Source: Periplaneta americana (lineage: Eukaryota > Arthropoda > Insecta > Blattodea > Blattidae). Taken from it: DNA of 64,000 nt. Positions 10,888 through 21,721 of the stretch are shown piece by piece (position 1 is the first letter of the stretch; each line of letters begins with the position of its first letter). The stretch lies in the NCBI RefSeq assembly GCF_040183065.1, contig NC_091131.1, forward strand, positions 101,309,330-101,373,329, in the 5' to 3' direction. The notes under the pieces are model-generated. The model saw only the letters and a list, made by a program, of their open reading frames with translations, had not been told where the DNA came from and searched no databases. Both the position numbers and the translations under genes were made by a program.

Positions 10888-11662
10888 CTGGACAAAATTA
10901 ATAACTTCTCTGCATTCCAATGGATTGTTATGAAACTTTGTACAGACATAAATAGCACATATTTTTTGCATACAAACTCTGACTACATTTGTGTACGAGG
11001 AACTACCCTTTATAGAGGATGGCTTTAGACTAAAATAATAACTTCTCTCCTATCTAACAGATTTTTGTGAAACAGTGTACGGAAGTTACAGAGAGAATAT
11101 ATTTTTTGTTTACACACTATATTTACAATTCCACAAGAGGAAGTACCCCTTTACAGAGAGAGCATTTACGCAAAATTAACTTCTCTCCTACAAAACAGAT
11201 TTTTATGAAACTTTGTACAGGAGTTACAGGTAGCATATATTTTTTGTACAAATTCTGATTACATCTGTATGCTATCTCTAGGCCTAATTGTACAAAGTTT
11301 CATAAAAATATATTATATAGGAGAGCAGTTATTAATTTTGTATAAATGCACCACTATAAAGGGTCAGTTTCTATTACGAAATATAAACAGACTTTCTAGA
11401 CAAAAAATAAAATATTCCACCTGTAACTTCTACCGTATATATAGTTTCATAAAACTCTGTTAGATAGGAGACCAGTTATTAACTTTGTTTAAATGCACCT
11501 GCTATAAAGGGGTAATTTTTCTTGTGTAAACGTAATCAGAATTTGTACACAAAACGTGTGTCACCTGTAAGGGATGTACAAAGTTTCATAACAATCCGTT
11601 GGAATGTAGAGACGTTATTAATTTTGTCCAGCTAGTGATTTGCGTTCTGATTCACTGTGCGT
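10859..11662. mobile_element. Nested palindromic element of six iterated units
   Basis: The ends are inverted: CTAGCTGGACAAAATTAATA at about 10886 against its complement ending near 11637, extended outward by CGCACAGTG and CACTGTGCG. Inside, units with AACTTCTCTC...ATGAAACTTTGTAC recur near 10886, 11036 and 11180. Their complements (GTACAAAGTTTCATAA...) recur near 11288, 11445 and 11577. Three forward and three reverse copies therefore form a near-symmetric array inside the hAT element. Confidence 0.7.
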
Positions 11663-12599
11663 TTGTTAAGCTTAGATAAAAATGTATCCAATGTATTTTT
11701 AACCTGATGTGAATAATTTTGCAGGCCTAAAACACTTGCAAGTAATTAAAAACTTCCTTATTCCATGATTCTTTTCTGCTGTTTAAGCCAAATATGGAAC
11801 AGTTACCGTATGCCCCATCACTGAAAAAAAATTAATTACTGATAAATGCGCAAAAACGCGCAAACTTTAAAACAGGGATTCAACACTCTAAATGATGCTG
11901 GATTAAATGGTAAAGAATTGTAACCGGACGTGATCGGATGTACTAAAATTCACATTATATTTGGAGAACGTTAAAAGAATATTTTTTTCAATTGTAATGT
12001 TTAAACCCTTCTGTAAGAAGAATAATACTTTACAAACTTGCAATTGAAGTTACATTAGTAAGAACGTACCTATCTGAACAGATTCCATGTCTCGCAACAC
12101 AATAAATCACTAACAATTGTCTCTTTTTCACGCATATAGTAACTTCTCTGTCTACGACTGAACATGAGCGAGAAGTATTAGGAAGAATTTATTGTTCATA
12201 TCCTTCTAAATATACCTTGTTCCTCACAAAACAGTAAAAGCTATTTCTCACAACATTCTCCAAATGTTAAAGAACATGAATCCATATTACCTATGCCTAA
12301 CTAAACAAGTCGAAATTTGATTTTTGTCCACCTAGATTGGAAAAATTGCACACTGTACGCCAATGGTACTTAACTCCTAAAATATGAAGAAATGTCTTGT
12401 GGCACATCGTACTTGATGCCTTTATTAACTTTAGAATCGCAACAAAAATTATATCGCGTGTGAGATTTGTATTAAATTAATCTTATTTATCTTTGCTTGA
12501 ATTTTTCAACTTTCTGTGAAATGTTTATATTACATATTATTATTTAGACATTTTTTGGATCAATATTACATAAAAATCCGGACTCTAGTAGTAATATCT

Positions 12600-13007
12600 A
12601 ATTGGTAATTACTTGCGCAGTTGTAAACCTATATGCGTATATATCAGTCAGTACTGGTTATGTCTACGGTACCTGTTTCTTTAACTGATACGTTCGATTG
12701 AGGGGTCCAGGCCAAAGCCGAAGATGCAGCTTCTCCTTGTGCCACACACCAATATCTCTTATACTGCTTCACAAGAGTCACATTTAGATGCTCTAGAATG
12801 AAGAAGAAAAACATCACTTAAATAATCGCTCGTAACAAGACCAATTATAATACTGAACATATTTTATATGTTAATTTATGCTACATTTCATTATCGTGTC
12901 TGCAGTGTTATATTCTGCTCCAAAACTTGATATAACTCACATATTTTATAGATATATTTGTGTATCTAATATAAAAGCTTTGTAAGTTACTGATCTTTTT
13001 AAATTGT
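12600..13007. other. No gene recognised
   Basis: A short moderately GC-rich stretch at 12690-12750, otherwise AT-rich. No repeat end or coding pattern seen. Confidence 0.4.
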
Positions 13008-13265
13008 TATGTTACGACGCTTTATCAACTGCTATGGTTAGGCTATCTAGCGCCTGAATGAGATGGAGGTGATAATGCCAGCGAAATGAGTTCAGGGTCC
13101 AGCGCCGAAAGTTACCCAGCATTTGCTCCTGATGGGCTGACGGAAAACCCCGGAAGAAACCTCAACCAGGTAATTTGTTCCAACCAGGATTTGAACTCGG
13201 ACCCGCTCGTTGCACAGTCAGGCTTGTTGTTACTCCATAGCGGCGGACATAAGTTACTCGTACAC
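13008..13265 (-). mobile_element. SINE (family A)
   Basis: Minus-strand copy: the tail at left (TTACGACGCTTTATCAACTG), the body AGTTACCCAGCATTTGCTC, and a decayed tRNA head at right near 13185-13240. More diverged than the copies at 19824 and 44690. Confidence 0.8.
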
Positions 13266-13739
13266 TAAAATTTTTAGTCCTTTATTGTTGTTACAAAGAT
13301 GATGATGTAATGATTGGCTTTCATTAGTGATTAGCGTTTTGCAAAGAGGTATAAAGAGTTTCAGTTTGCAAACAGTGCAGTTTCATACTCGGGAGGTCTG
13401 TTTCCAATCTGCAATTGCCAAAACCGAGAGTGAAAGCTATACAACGATGGAATATAGTGTTAGAAAATTTGCATTTTAGATGTTTAAATACCATAATCTT
13501 AATTTATCAATTTAACTTTGTAATAAATAAGGAAGTAAGAGACTGGCTACTGCCTTTTAGAGGATCGTAACCCGGTTGAATAAATGGACTTCCGCTATAT
13601 TACAATGCACGCCTTATATACGATGATTGTTCCAGTCTGACCTGTGGCACGGGTGTCATCCGTGAATCCGATGCTGACAAACAGGCCATCCTGTCTCAGA
13701 CCTGACACAGCCAGCTCCCTGATAAACTCCAGGACCTGA
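13266..13739. other. No gene recognised
   Basis: No supported feature. A region near 13620-13740 is GC-richer than its surroundings and leads into the SINE that follows, so it may be part of that repeat. Confidence 0.35.
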
Positions 13740-13995
13740 AGCACCAAGCCCTTAAATCCTACATCAGCATCGGAAACCTGCACTACTCTCCAAGACTTCG
13801 CCCCAGCTTATTTTTAACTATTGCAGATGATAAAGTGAAGAAGAGGTGAACAATGTTAGCAGGATGAAAGTGGGAATTGAGAGTACTCCGAGAGAAATAG
13901 TCTACAACGTCTGCTTTATTCACAACAAATACCATGACGACAAGGCCGAGGATCGAACCCAGACCACAGACACGGCACGAGAGATTATTATTTGA
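13740..13995 (-). mobile_element. SINE (family C)
   Basis: The B-box complement GAGGATCGAACCCAG at about 13948 marks a tRNA-like head on the minus strand. The body (AAGACTTCGCCCCAG, then GATGATAAAGTGAAGAAGAG, then TACAACGTCTGCTTTATTC) matches 27950-28135 and 30885-31075 in the duplicated segment and 53225-53490. Confidence 0.6.
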
Positions 13996-14873
13996 CATTT
14001 AAATTTCGTTTATTTTGATGAAGGCTTTCACCTCATGCCATTTTTGCTGTGGATTCCGACAATAGTGTATTTTGAAAGCACTTCCTTATTGAAAACGTTT
14101 GTTTTATTCTTACTGAAAGTTTTTCATTATTTCGTGTTAAAACTGGAAGAACGAAGTCATGTACAGATGGAAGTAAATGGAAATTTAAACATTCTGGCAG
14201 CATTAAATACAGGTTGAGTGACCATAATGCAAATTTTATGCCCGAGAGGGATCATAAGTAATAAACATAGAAACCTACGCCTGGAAACCCATTAGTTGCG
14301 AGTTATGACCAAAAATATGCTTCAATATTATGATAAGAACTCCTGTAAACCTTACTCAGAAACTTCAGTAGTGGACAGGTAATAATGCTTCCACGAACCG
14401 GAGACAAGCCAGCAATAGAAGCCAACATTTCGCTAGTGCGACAGGCATTCCAGCATGCCTGAATGCCGGACGTTTTCCTGTGATTACTGACTTCATTTAT
14501 TATATTTCAACAGTGAGGCCTTTCCGGACGTACTTAAGGCCCGCTCTTCTAGTCAAAAAAATATTAAGACGGTCATTGAAACATCTGTATATTAAAACTT
14601 AAAGCATGTGTCCCTATCAAAATACCACAATTAATTCTCAGAAAGTTATCAGTACTTTCCGTAGGCAGTCAATATCACTAAACTCAAATACAATTAAAAT
14701 ATCTTCACTAATCCCTACATCTGTTTTCTCCCAAGAATTTTTCATTGTCCATTACGTGCAATACAACTCTCATCTTTAAACTGTGATTTTCAATTAGACT
14801 TCAGTTTATGAATTTAAAAATTTCTATGTAAAGATTAATTTTTGGTCCTAGAGAATTTATCTGTTACAGGAAC
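13996..14873. other. No gene recognised
   Basis: Short open frame at 14035-14217 without recognisable features. No terminal repeats or tRNA-like boxes seen. Confidence 0.4.
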
Positions 14874-15034
14874 AATGGTTATTAGAGGAGAAAAATTCGT
14901 TCCGGCGTCGGGGATCGAACCCGGGTACTTAGTTCTACAGCGTAGCTCAGTGCTTAGAGGACTTGGTACGTAGAACCAAATACCCGGGTTCAATCCCTAA
15001 CGCCGGAGCGAATTTTTCTTCTCTAATAACCATT
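14874..15034. repeat. Inverted dimer of a tRNA-like sequence
   Basis: Two arms of about 62 nt (GGTTATTAGAGGAGAAAAAT at left, its near-complement at right) enclose a ~35-nt centre. The right half holds an A-box-like GTAGCTCAGTGCTTAGAGG and a B-box GGGTTCAATCCC on the plus strand. The left half holds the complementary B-box GGGATCGAACCC. Each strand could therefore present a pol III-type promoter. No acceptor stem or anticodon arm of a functional tRNA is evident. Confidence 0.65.
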
Positions 15035-15799
15035 AAAAAATTTCATACAATTTTAATATCAACAGCATTTCTTTAACTATTTAATTTATAAAAATATTAC
15101 ATTATAATTTTTTTCATATAATTTTAAAATAATTCTATACTGTTGTATTGACAATTGGTTATAATTAAGGAGCGTATTCCTATGTAATTAAATATTTTTC
15201 TTACGTGTGATAAAACACAATTAACAAAGCTAAAAATTCCGAATGTCAAGTTTCAAGTTTAAAACCCGAATTTTATTTCACATAAAAACACATGTTTTCA
15301 CAAAAAATTTATGTAAATACATATTTTCAGGAAATCTATTATAAACACATAAATCTTGGAGTTTTTTTTTTACTTAAATAATTTTTTTCCAATAACTTTT
15401 ATATATTTTAAAACTAAATCAATTATATCACTCAGAAATACGTTATCTTTTTAAGAATTCTTGGTTGCTTCGTATTTCTATGGGCTGTGTGGTGTATCCG
15501 TGATCCATTTTTGTAATAGTATCACCTCAAGTTCTGAGGATTGCTAGGTAGCATATCAGTGTTATTATATGAGAATAAATTAACATGGACAAGAAGAAGA
15601 GATTTTGCAACACATAATTAGGAATGTTTATTGTTGCTGAAGATGATTTCATTCCGCGCTTTGTTTGTGAAACACAACGGATAAGAGCTCGAGTATAAAC
15701 ATTATTTAATTTAAACAAATCTCTCGCCTATCGTTCATGCATATGAAGTGAGGAAATACATCTTATTGTGATTCCCCGTTATCGGGCCATAAGCATAAG
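15035..15799. other. AT-rich stretch without gene
   Basis: Strongly AT-rich from 15035 to 15450 with homopolymer runs. Nothing coding was recognised. The 5' terminal repeat of the hAT element that follows should lie here but was not found. Confidence 0.35.
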
Positions 15800-15912
15800 C
15801 TGCGTAGTGTAGACGTGATGGCGTCGCTATAGGAAGCTTTTCTCCGACATTGTCAGTCAGTAGCTAGAAACATTTTTTTTACGTTAACACGTGTGTATAT
15901 TAGCCTCTTAAG

Positions 15913-16146
15913 ATGATGCCTAAAATCAACTCGAGTTTAATATCGCGTCTACAGCAATATGTAGATGAATTTAAAAAAAATTTTACTACCGACGGAAAAG
16001 TGTTATTTTGCCAACCATGTGGTAAATCAGTAACTACAGATCAGAGCTCTCAGGTAACCCAACATTTTTCTGGAAACAAGCACATTGCCGCTGCTTCACG
16101 TGATTTGTGCATTCACGGCAAAACAGTGGATATAAAAAATGTGTAA
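15913..16146 (+). pseudogene. hAT N-terminal BED-like zinc finger, 77 aa
   Basis: Starts MMPKINSSL. The segment VLFCQPCGKSV (CxxC) followed by QHFSGNKHIAAASR (HxxxxxH) is a BED/CGGBP1-type zinc-binding fold that would bind DNA ends. It ends at TAA just after overlapping the next start by 8 nt. In full-length relatives about 500 residues follow. Here they are deleted. Confidence 0.7.
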
Positions 16147-16357
16147 AATTGCTCAAGTATTGGAGGGTGAGCTTGTAGGTGAAATTGACGGTGTAGGTGT
16201 TTGTGACATTCCTCTCTTTAAATATGCACGTCTAACGTCCTGTGATGTGGAAAGATTGTTTTCACAGTATAAGTCGTTGTTCAGAGATAATGAGATTTGT
16301 GATGGAGAATTTGGAAATGACCTTTGTTGTTCACTGCAATTCTCGGACAACTACTAG
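16139..16357 (+). pseudogene. hAT C-terminal dimerisation region, 72 aa
   Basis: Reads LEGELVGEIDGVG, then IPLFKYARLTSCDVERLFSQ and YKSLFRDNEI. The 'FKYA.LTSCDVERSFS.YKSL' pattern is the hAT dimerisation block, here better preserved than at 10384. It is in a different frame from the zinc finger, with ATG overlapping the upstream stop, as left by the internal deletion. No promoter-like signal of its own is seen. Confidence 0.75.
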
Positions 16358-16436
16358 CAACTGATACTCAAGTGTGATTGGTGAGTACCTAGTAACATTT
16401 TTTTTTCAAACTAAGTAAGGTATTTTTGTCATATTT

Positions 16437-16438
<2 letters not shown>

Positions 16439-16472
<34 letters not shown>

Positions 16473-16765
16473 GCAAATATTTTCGTATTCTTTAGCATAT
16501 GGAAAATAAATATATTTAAATTTTTAGCACATAAAAATCCGCTCCCTAGTTATAATATTAACTGTAATACATTCTAGCATCTATTATCTATTCTTCTTTC
16601 TTGTTTTCTTTTCCATTCTTAGATAGACAGAAAGACGGACGTACGGATGAATGAATAAATACATTTGTGATGGTGGGTGGATAGATCGGCGGACGGACGG
16701 ACGGACAGACAGACAGACAGGGATGGATGGATGACTGAATGAATTAATTAATTAATTAATTAGTG
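16439..16765. repeat. Microsatellites (TA)n and mixed tetranucleotides
   Basis: (TA)n at 16439-16470. At 16620-16765 there are imperfect runs of GGAC, AGAC, GGAT, TGAA and AATT, shading one into the next, suggesting point mutation and expansion from one original motif. Confidence 0.9.
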
Positions 16766-17194
16766 TTACATTAACCGAATCATGATCATAGCTTGTTTCG
16801 AAAAGAAAATGTTTCAATGCCCTCTGTTGCCACATATTTCACTTACGATGTTTCTCTTTGGCAAAACAAGAAGCACCAATGAGGAAGAAAATTAAGTGTC
16901 CCTATCTACCAGTCTGCACGCCACTGAAAATAAACACAGTACACACCTAATATCATCAAAATTTACGCAAAATGTAAGTTTTTACTATCATGGCAGTTCC
17001 TTTTCCTAATCCATCAAGGACAAATTTCGTACATTAATGTGACCAATAGGCTAATTAGCGGTTTTTAAACAACGAAGAAACAAAGAGGGAACATAAACTG
17101 ATAAGTATGTACTGATTTAATTCCTCAAGAATTATTTGACTTAATATAAGAAAATTCACAAACTAATAGTGAAAACATGAAAATTTTATTTTAA
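16766..17194. other. No gene recognised
   Basis: No coding pattern or repeat ends seen. Confidence 0.4.
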
Positions 17195-17670
17195 GGAAGT
17201 AAGGAGATAGGTTTGAAAGTAAATCCCAAAGGTTGTCTTTATGGGTATGAAACTTGAACTCTCATTTTGAGAGACGAACAGAGAAGTTAGAGTGTTTGAG
17301 AATAAGGTGCATAGAAAAATATTTGTAGCTAAGAGGGATGAAGTTACAGGAGAATGGAGAAAGTTGCATAACGTAGAACTTCATGCATTATATTCTTCAC
17401 CTAACTTAATTAGAAGCATTAAATCCAAGCGTTTGAGATGGACAGAGCATATAGCACATATGGGCGAATCCAGACATGTATATAGTGTGTTAGTTGGGAG
17501 GCCAGATGGAAAAAGACCTTTGGGGAGGCCGAGACTTAGATGGGAGGATATTAAAATGAATTTGAGGGATGTAGGATGTGATGGTAGGGAATGGATTAAT
17601 CTTACTCAGGGGCTTATGTGAGGGCGGCAATGAACATCCGGGTTCTCTAAAAGCCATTGTAAGTAAATAA
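17195..17670 (+). pseudogene. LINE 3' end (family 1)
   Basis: Begins with traces of YGYET.TLILRDEQR near 17240. The open frame at 17292-17621 then contains AKRDEVTGEWRKLHNVELHA, LRWTEHIAHMGESRH and LVGRPDGKRPLGRPRLRWED. This is the C-terminal, post-reverse-transcriptase tail of a non-LTR element. Copy ends AAAAGCCATTGTAAGTAAAT. It lacks catalytic motifs and is 5'-truncated. Confidence 0.85.
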
Positions 17671-17965
17671 TGTAGACTGTTCAAAGAGGAGTTAAAATAT
17701 CTGCTTTGTCTTGTTAATTACTCCAATACATTATCAGTCAATCTAATTGTTTTTACTCAGCATACTCTTAAATAAACATTCTATACATTAAAAGCATAGG
17801 CAGAATTACTAACACAAACGTATAAACGAAGATTATTCAATTACAGAAATCTTACCTGTACTGCCCCGAGAGTAGAAAAATCTGAAACAGAAATGGCAAC
17901 ATTAGGAAAGTGAAGTTACATACTGTATATACAAACTGCTTGATATGTTAATCTGCCCCCATTCG
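17671..17965. other. No gene recognised
   Basis: No feature seen between the LINE end and the microsatellite. Confidence 0.4.
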
Positions 17966-18009
17966 GCAGTAGCAGTATCAGTAGCAGTAGCAGTAGCAGT
18001 AGCAGCAGC

Positions 18010-18085
<76 letters not shown>
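17966..18085. repeat. (AGT)n microsatellite
   Basis: Starts with mixed CAGTAG units and becomes a pure AGT run to 18084. It generates meaningless poly-Val and poly-Leu frames. Confidence 0.95.
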
Positions 18086-18335
18086 ATATATTTAACAACG
18101 CTTTCAACTGATGATTATTTGGTGTTGAAATTCAACGTGGATAAGAAATGGCTAACAAATTTTTCCTACAGTCCTCCATCAGGGATAGGATGCTTTTACG
18201 TACCATAAATCTACGACAGGGGTCAAAATTTTACTTCCCTCCCATTTAAACTACATCGCCTAGGCCTGGTTTGAACCCACACATCTCGAATTCTATTACT
18301 AGCATGGTAACCACTAGCAGTGTTCCGCTTCGTTA
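18086..18335 (-). mobile_element. SINE (family E), diverged
   Basis: TATATTTAACAACGCTTTCA at left matches the family tail seen at 5565. GCCTAGGCCTGGTTTGAACC and a decayed tRNA head (TACTAGCATGGTAACCACT) lie at right. It adjoins the (AGT)n run, which may have grown from its 3' tail. Confidence 0.6.
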
Positions 18336-19740
18336 CTTTTATACCAGTACGCTGGAGCTAATGTTCTCCGCCGACAAAGGAAATTCCAGGCTGCAAAGAA
18401 GGGTGTGTTCCCAAAGATCAAAAGATGTAAAGAATATTAACGGTATTATATTATTGCCCCGCAGCGTTTTATTTCAGAGCAACGTTCACCCCACAAAATT
18501 TTAGACTTGATAACAATTTATTATTTATGGTAATATGTTGTCCTTCGCCCAAATGAGTAGGTGTAACAGAAGTTCAAAAAAGTACAGTGTTATTAAAGTT
18601 GTTTTAAACATATTCCTATGACGGATAAATTTGTCATGAAACGATCAGGAAAAAACACAATTGAAACAAAAATAAACCGGTGTGCTATAAATATATTGAG
18701 ATTTAATCGTCTTTCAGGCTCACTTGGTCTGATAATCCAGTGAGCAATTTTCCAACGAAAGCATGGTACCAAGTAAATTAGAACTTTTTCTAGTAAAAAA
18801 ACCTCATATACGAGTAGCTTACTTTCATCATATGATGGACCAAAAGAAATAACAGGCAAAATTTACTCGTATATCTTCGGATATTAAATATTGTGAAGAA
18901 GCACAAGACGCTAGTTACAGCGTAATCGAACTTATTGAAATATTCTTCACACAGCAGCCGAAACGCTGTTAAAGGCAGCTTGTTTGGCTGTAGTGAAAAG
19001 GCTTCACAAATAATAGTCACGTATGTACCAGTACAACAAAGCAAATCCAGATAACTCAGTGACACTTTTGAGGTGTCATAATTTGGTTTAGCAATCTTAC
19101 TTTCATCATTTCTATATTTTAATACAAAATATAACTCATCATGTTTTAAATTCATGTCTCCCCCAATTTGTGAGGTTGCCATATGACAAAGAATAATGGC
19201 AGTAGATTTAATATCGAATAAAACAGCATAAGAAATAAGGAATTTTATAATATAGTGATCAATGAGCGATTTATATCCTACGCGATTCTGAGGTTTCGAG
19301 GTCAAGTACATCCCTTGTAAGTACAGACATAATAGTAAAGGAGTGTATGTAGGGGTTCAAGGAACAATAGAAACGCTGAAATCAATCATGTAATCATGAT
19401 TCACAAAATTATTCCAATAGTTGGGAGAAAGAGTTGTACACATACAAAAGGGCAGATAAAGTTACAACGAGAAAGAAAGATGGTGAAACAACGTGTTTTT
19501 GTATGAGTAAGTGGTATTACTTGCTTCAGAACGATATTTTCTATTCGTATCTGCAGTGGTGAAATTACGTCAAGATTTCGTTGTTAACTGTAACGCGCAA
19601 ATATTACTTTGCGGTTTATCGTTAGTCGCTACTGTATATTGTCATGAATATTATTACTGGTCCCCAATAGCTTCACAAAAATATACAATTGACAAGCTGC
19701 TGCAGTGCAGACTTTCTTAGTTTCCTTCGGATTTTTCTGC
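18336..19740. other. No clear feature; one unusually long open frame
   Basis: The minus strand has a 173-codon open frame at 18790-19311 (starts MYLTSKPQNR, Leu- and Phe-rich end with CFFTIFN and LLFLLVHHMM). I do not recognise it. No splice context or partner exon was found. Its length is notable in AT-rich DNA but within chance for 64 kb. Confidence 0.3.
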
Positions 19741-19823
19741 TACATACATACATACATACATACATACATACATACATACATACATACATACATACATACA
19801 TACATACATACATACATACATAC
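19741..19823. repeat. (CATA)n microsatellite
   Basis: About 20 units. The same motif reappears at 20080-20092 and 21722-21731, where the minus-strand LINE ends. It is best read as that LINE's expanded 3' tail, later split by a SINE and a hAT element. Confidence 0.9.
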
Positions 19824-20075
19824 ATGCCACACTGTGGAGTAACGGTTAACGCGTCTAACCGCGAAACCGGGTGGCCTGGGTTCGAATCCCGGTCTGGGCA
19901 AGTTACCCGGGAGGTTTTTCTCCGGGCTTTCCCCTCAATCCAATACGAGTAAATGCTGGGTAACTTTCAGTGTTGGACTCCGGACTCATTTCACCAGCAT
20001 TATCACCTTCATTTCATTCAGACTAAATAACCGAGATGTTGATACAGCGTCGTAAAATAACCCAATACTACATAG
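19824..20075 (+). mobile_element. SINE (family A), best copy
   Basis: tRNA-like head: A-box region GTGGAGTAACGGTTAACGCG, B-box GGGTTCGAATCCCGG. The body includes GGGTAACTTTCAGTGTTGG, and the tail runs to CGTCGTAAAATAACCC. It sits inside the (CATA)n tract. Confidence 0.9.
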
Positions 20076-20092
20076 GCCTACACACATACATA

Positions 20093-21721
20093 CAGGGGCG
20101 GCTCGTCCATAAGAGCTGCGGAGCTGCAGCACTCCCTGCTTTGACAGGAAAATAAAAATAATATTTATTTTAATTTTTAGAAGAATTGTTACAGCTTTTA
20201 TTGGTAAATTGCTTTATATTTCATCTGGCCGGGAATATGTACTGTTATCTTATGCATAATCTTTTTGCGCGTCGACTGTATTGGAATTGACACTGCATTC
20301 AAAGTCGTCCTGGGATCTGCAGGGTGGTCAGCTCATAGAGAGTGTCTCTTGCTTGGTCAGGGGGTAGAGAGATGAAGGGAAGCAGAGGAAAACTGCTGCT
20401 GTTTGAAACCCATATTTAGCTGCAGTGGTTGCAGAGCCAGGCAACAAGAGATCTTTTCTCTCCTCCCACACAGCTATTGTAATGCTGCGTCAAATGGATT
20501 CTCTATTCCCTTGAAACTTAATGACAAAATTTTTATTTTCTTTTCACATACTTATTGTTTTAGAATCTTATCGAGTTAATATAACGAAATTAATATTCTC
20601 TTTTGCCTTATTATTACGTATATATCCAGCCTCCAGCAGAACCTAATATTTGCCTTAACTCAAAATGATTGCACAAGTAGAATCCTTTTTGATATAGCAC
20701 GTAAAATACGAAAGAGACTTCTTTTCCAGTTTTAGAAAATTGTTGACCATCAGTATATCTGAGTGTTGCTTTGGTGTGACGTCTTAATACCGTAACTTAA
20801 CCAGTGCAAATGTGCAAGCATGAGTGTGTGTGAATTACAGAATATTAATTTTATTCTTCTCAACTTTCCCTTGCGGAGAATATTGATGTAATGAAGTTAA
20901 ATTAAAGGGTCGTCCTTTACCCGTCTTAAATCTTACTTAAGCTTCATCCAGCCGAAATAGTGCATATATGTAAGGAAGTATAACAATGAAATTCACGCTA
21001 AGCATTTGTGGTTACGTGGATGTGAACAAAAAAAAATCTGTATTTTGTTTTCCTTGCCTCCTCTTCGGTGGTGATACTGCATGGACTAGGAGTGGTGTGA
21101 CAGATTTAGGACATTTTCCCCTAAAAAGCAAAATGCACGAATCTTCGCAATCTCACCTGAAAAATGTTGTTTCATTGGCTATGTTACGCAACTCATACTG
21201 CTGTGCAATTAAGTGAAACGAACAGAACAAACATTCTCAAACATAATCAAGAAGTGATAAAAAAAATCGTGAAATTATTTAAAAAAAAATGATTGTATCA
21301 AATTTTGTGGCCAATATGAACTTCCCCTTAGGGGACATGATGAAAAAACGATTCGAAGAACCCTGATGTGTTTCGTGGGTTGCTACAGTTCGTGAGTAAT
21401 CTAAACGAGCCTCTCAAAAATCATTTGGAACATGTCACTGTTTAAAGTTATTCTAAGACAATTCAGAATGAACTGGTAGATTGTAAGTTGAGTGTCTGCC
21501 GATCTGAAATTCAGACTGAAATCGATGGTATTAGTTTTTCTTAGGGATTAGCAAATGGTCCTACAGACATCTCCCAACTAAGTCAGGAAGTTTTGGTTTT
21601 TCGATATGTAGTGCATTTATTTTTGTCCTATACTTATTAGTAATGGTATCAAGAAGTGAAATTTGTATGTACCGAAATCTACTGCAGCTCTCCCAATCCA
21701 CAAGTTCACGAGCCGCTACTG
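20093..21721 (+). mobile_element. hAT element, TTF/ZMYM1-like type
   Basis: Ends CAGGGGCGGCTCGT and, as complement at right, CAGTAGCGGCTCGTGA. Flanking CATACATA at 20085-20092 and 21722-21729 is an exact 8-bp duplication, although the surrounding repeat weakens its weight. It contains a zinc-finger frame and decayed downstream transposase. Short for a full element (1629 bp). Confidence 0.85.
20986..21680 (+). pseudogene. hAT transposase fragment with TTF zinc finger
   Basis: The open frame at 20986-21216 has VFCFPCLLFGGDTAWTRSGV, DLGHFPLKSK, then HESSQSHLKN. This is the TTF-type zinc finger of ZMYM1-like hAT proteins (CxxC...H....H). Further traces in other frames are CGQYELPLRGHDE near 21305-21350 and MVSRSEI near 21643. 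Multiple stops; catalytic residues not identifiable. Confidence 0.75.

Larger units (their letters stand above)
10291..12591 (+). mobile_element. hAT element with 8-bp target duplication
   Basis: Left end CAGTCCGGATTTTTA; right end complement CTAGAGTCCGGATTTTTATG. The flanks TAATATCT (10283-10290 and 12592-12599) are an exact 8-bp duplication, typical of hAT. The interior has a transposase C-terminal relic near the left end and a nested inverted array. The remainder, 11663-12560, is AT-rich without coding signal. The same terminal sequence recurs at 16540 and 50040. Confidence 0.75.
15800..16557 (+). mobile_element. Internally deleted hAT element (CGGBP1-like family)
   Basis: It holds a start-proximal zinc-finger frame and the C-terminal dimerisation frame directly abutting, with the catalytic middle missing. 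The right end contains ACATAAAAATCCGCTCCCTA, a variant of the ends at 12565 and 50035. The left boundary is estimated. Confidence 0.7.

Noticed and set aside
13595-13998. Minus-strand open frames of 62 and 71 codons as genes
   Set aside because: They overlap SINE family C sequence and break at its tRNA-like head.
17916-18208. Poly-Leu and poly-Val open frames
   Set aside because: Produced by the (AGT)n microsatellite; no real protein.
19824-19900. tRNA gene
   Set aside because: Good A- and B-boxes, but no complete acceptor stem or anticodon arm, and the sequence continues into the SINE body shared with other copies.
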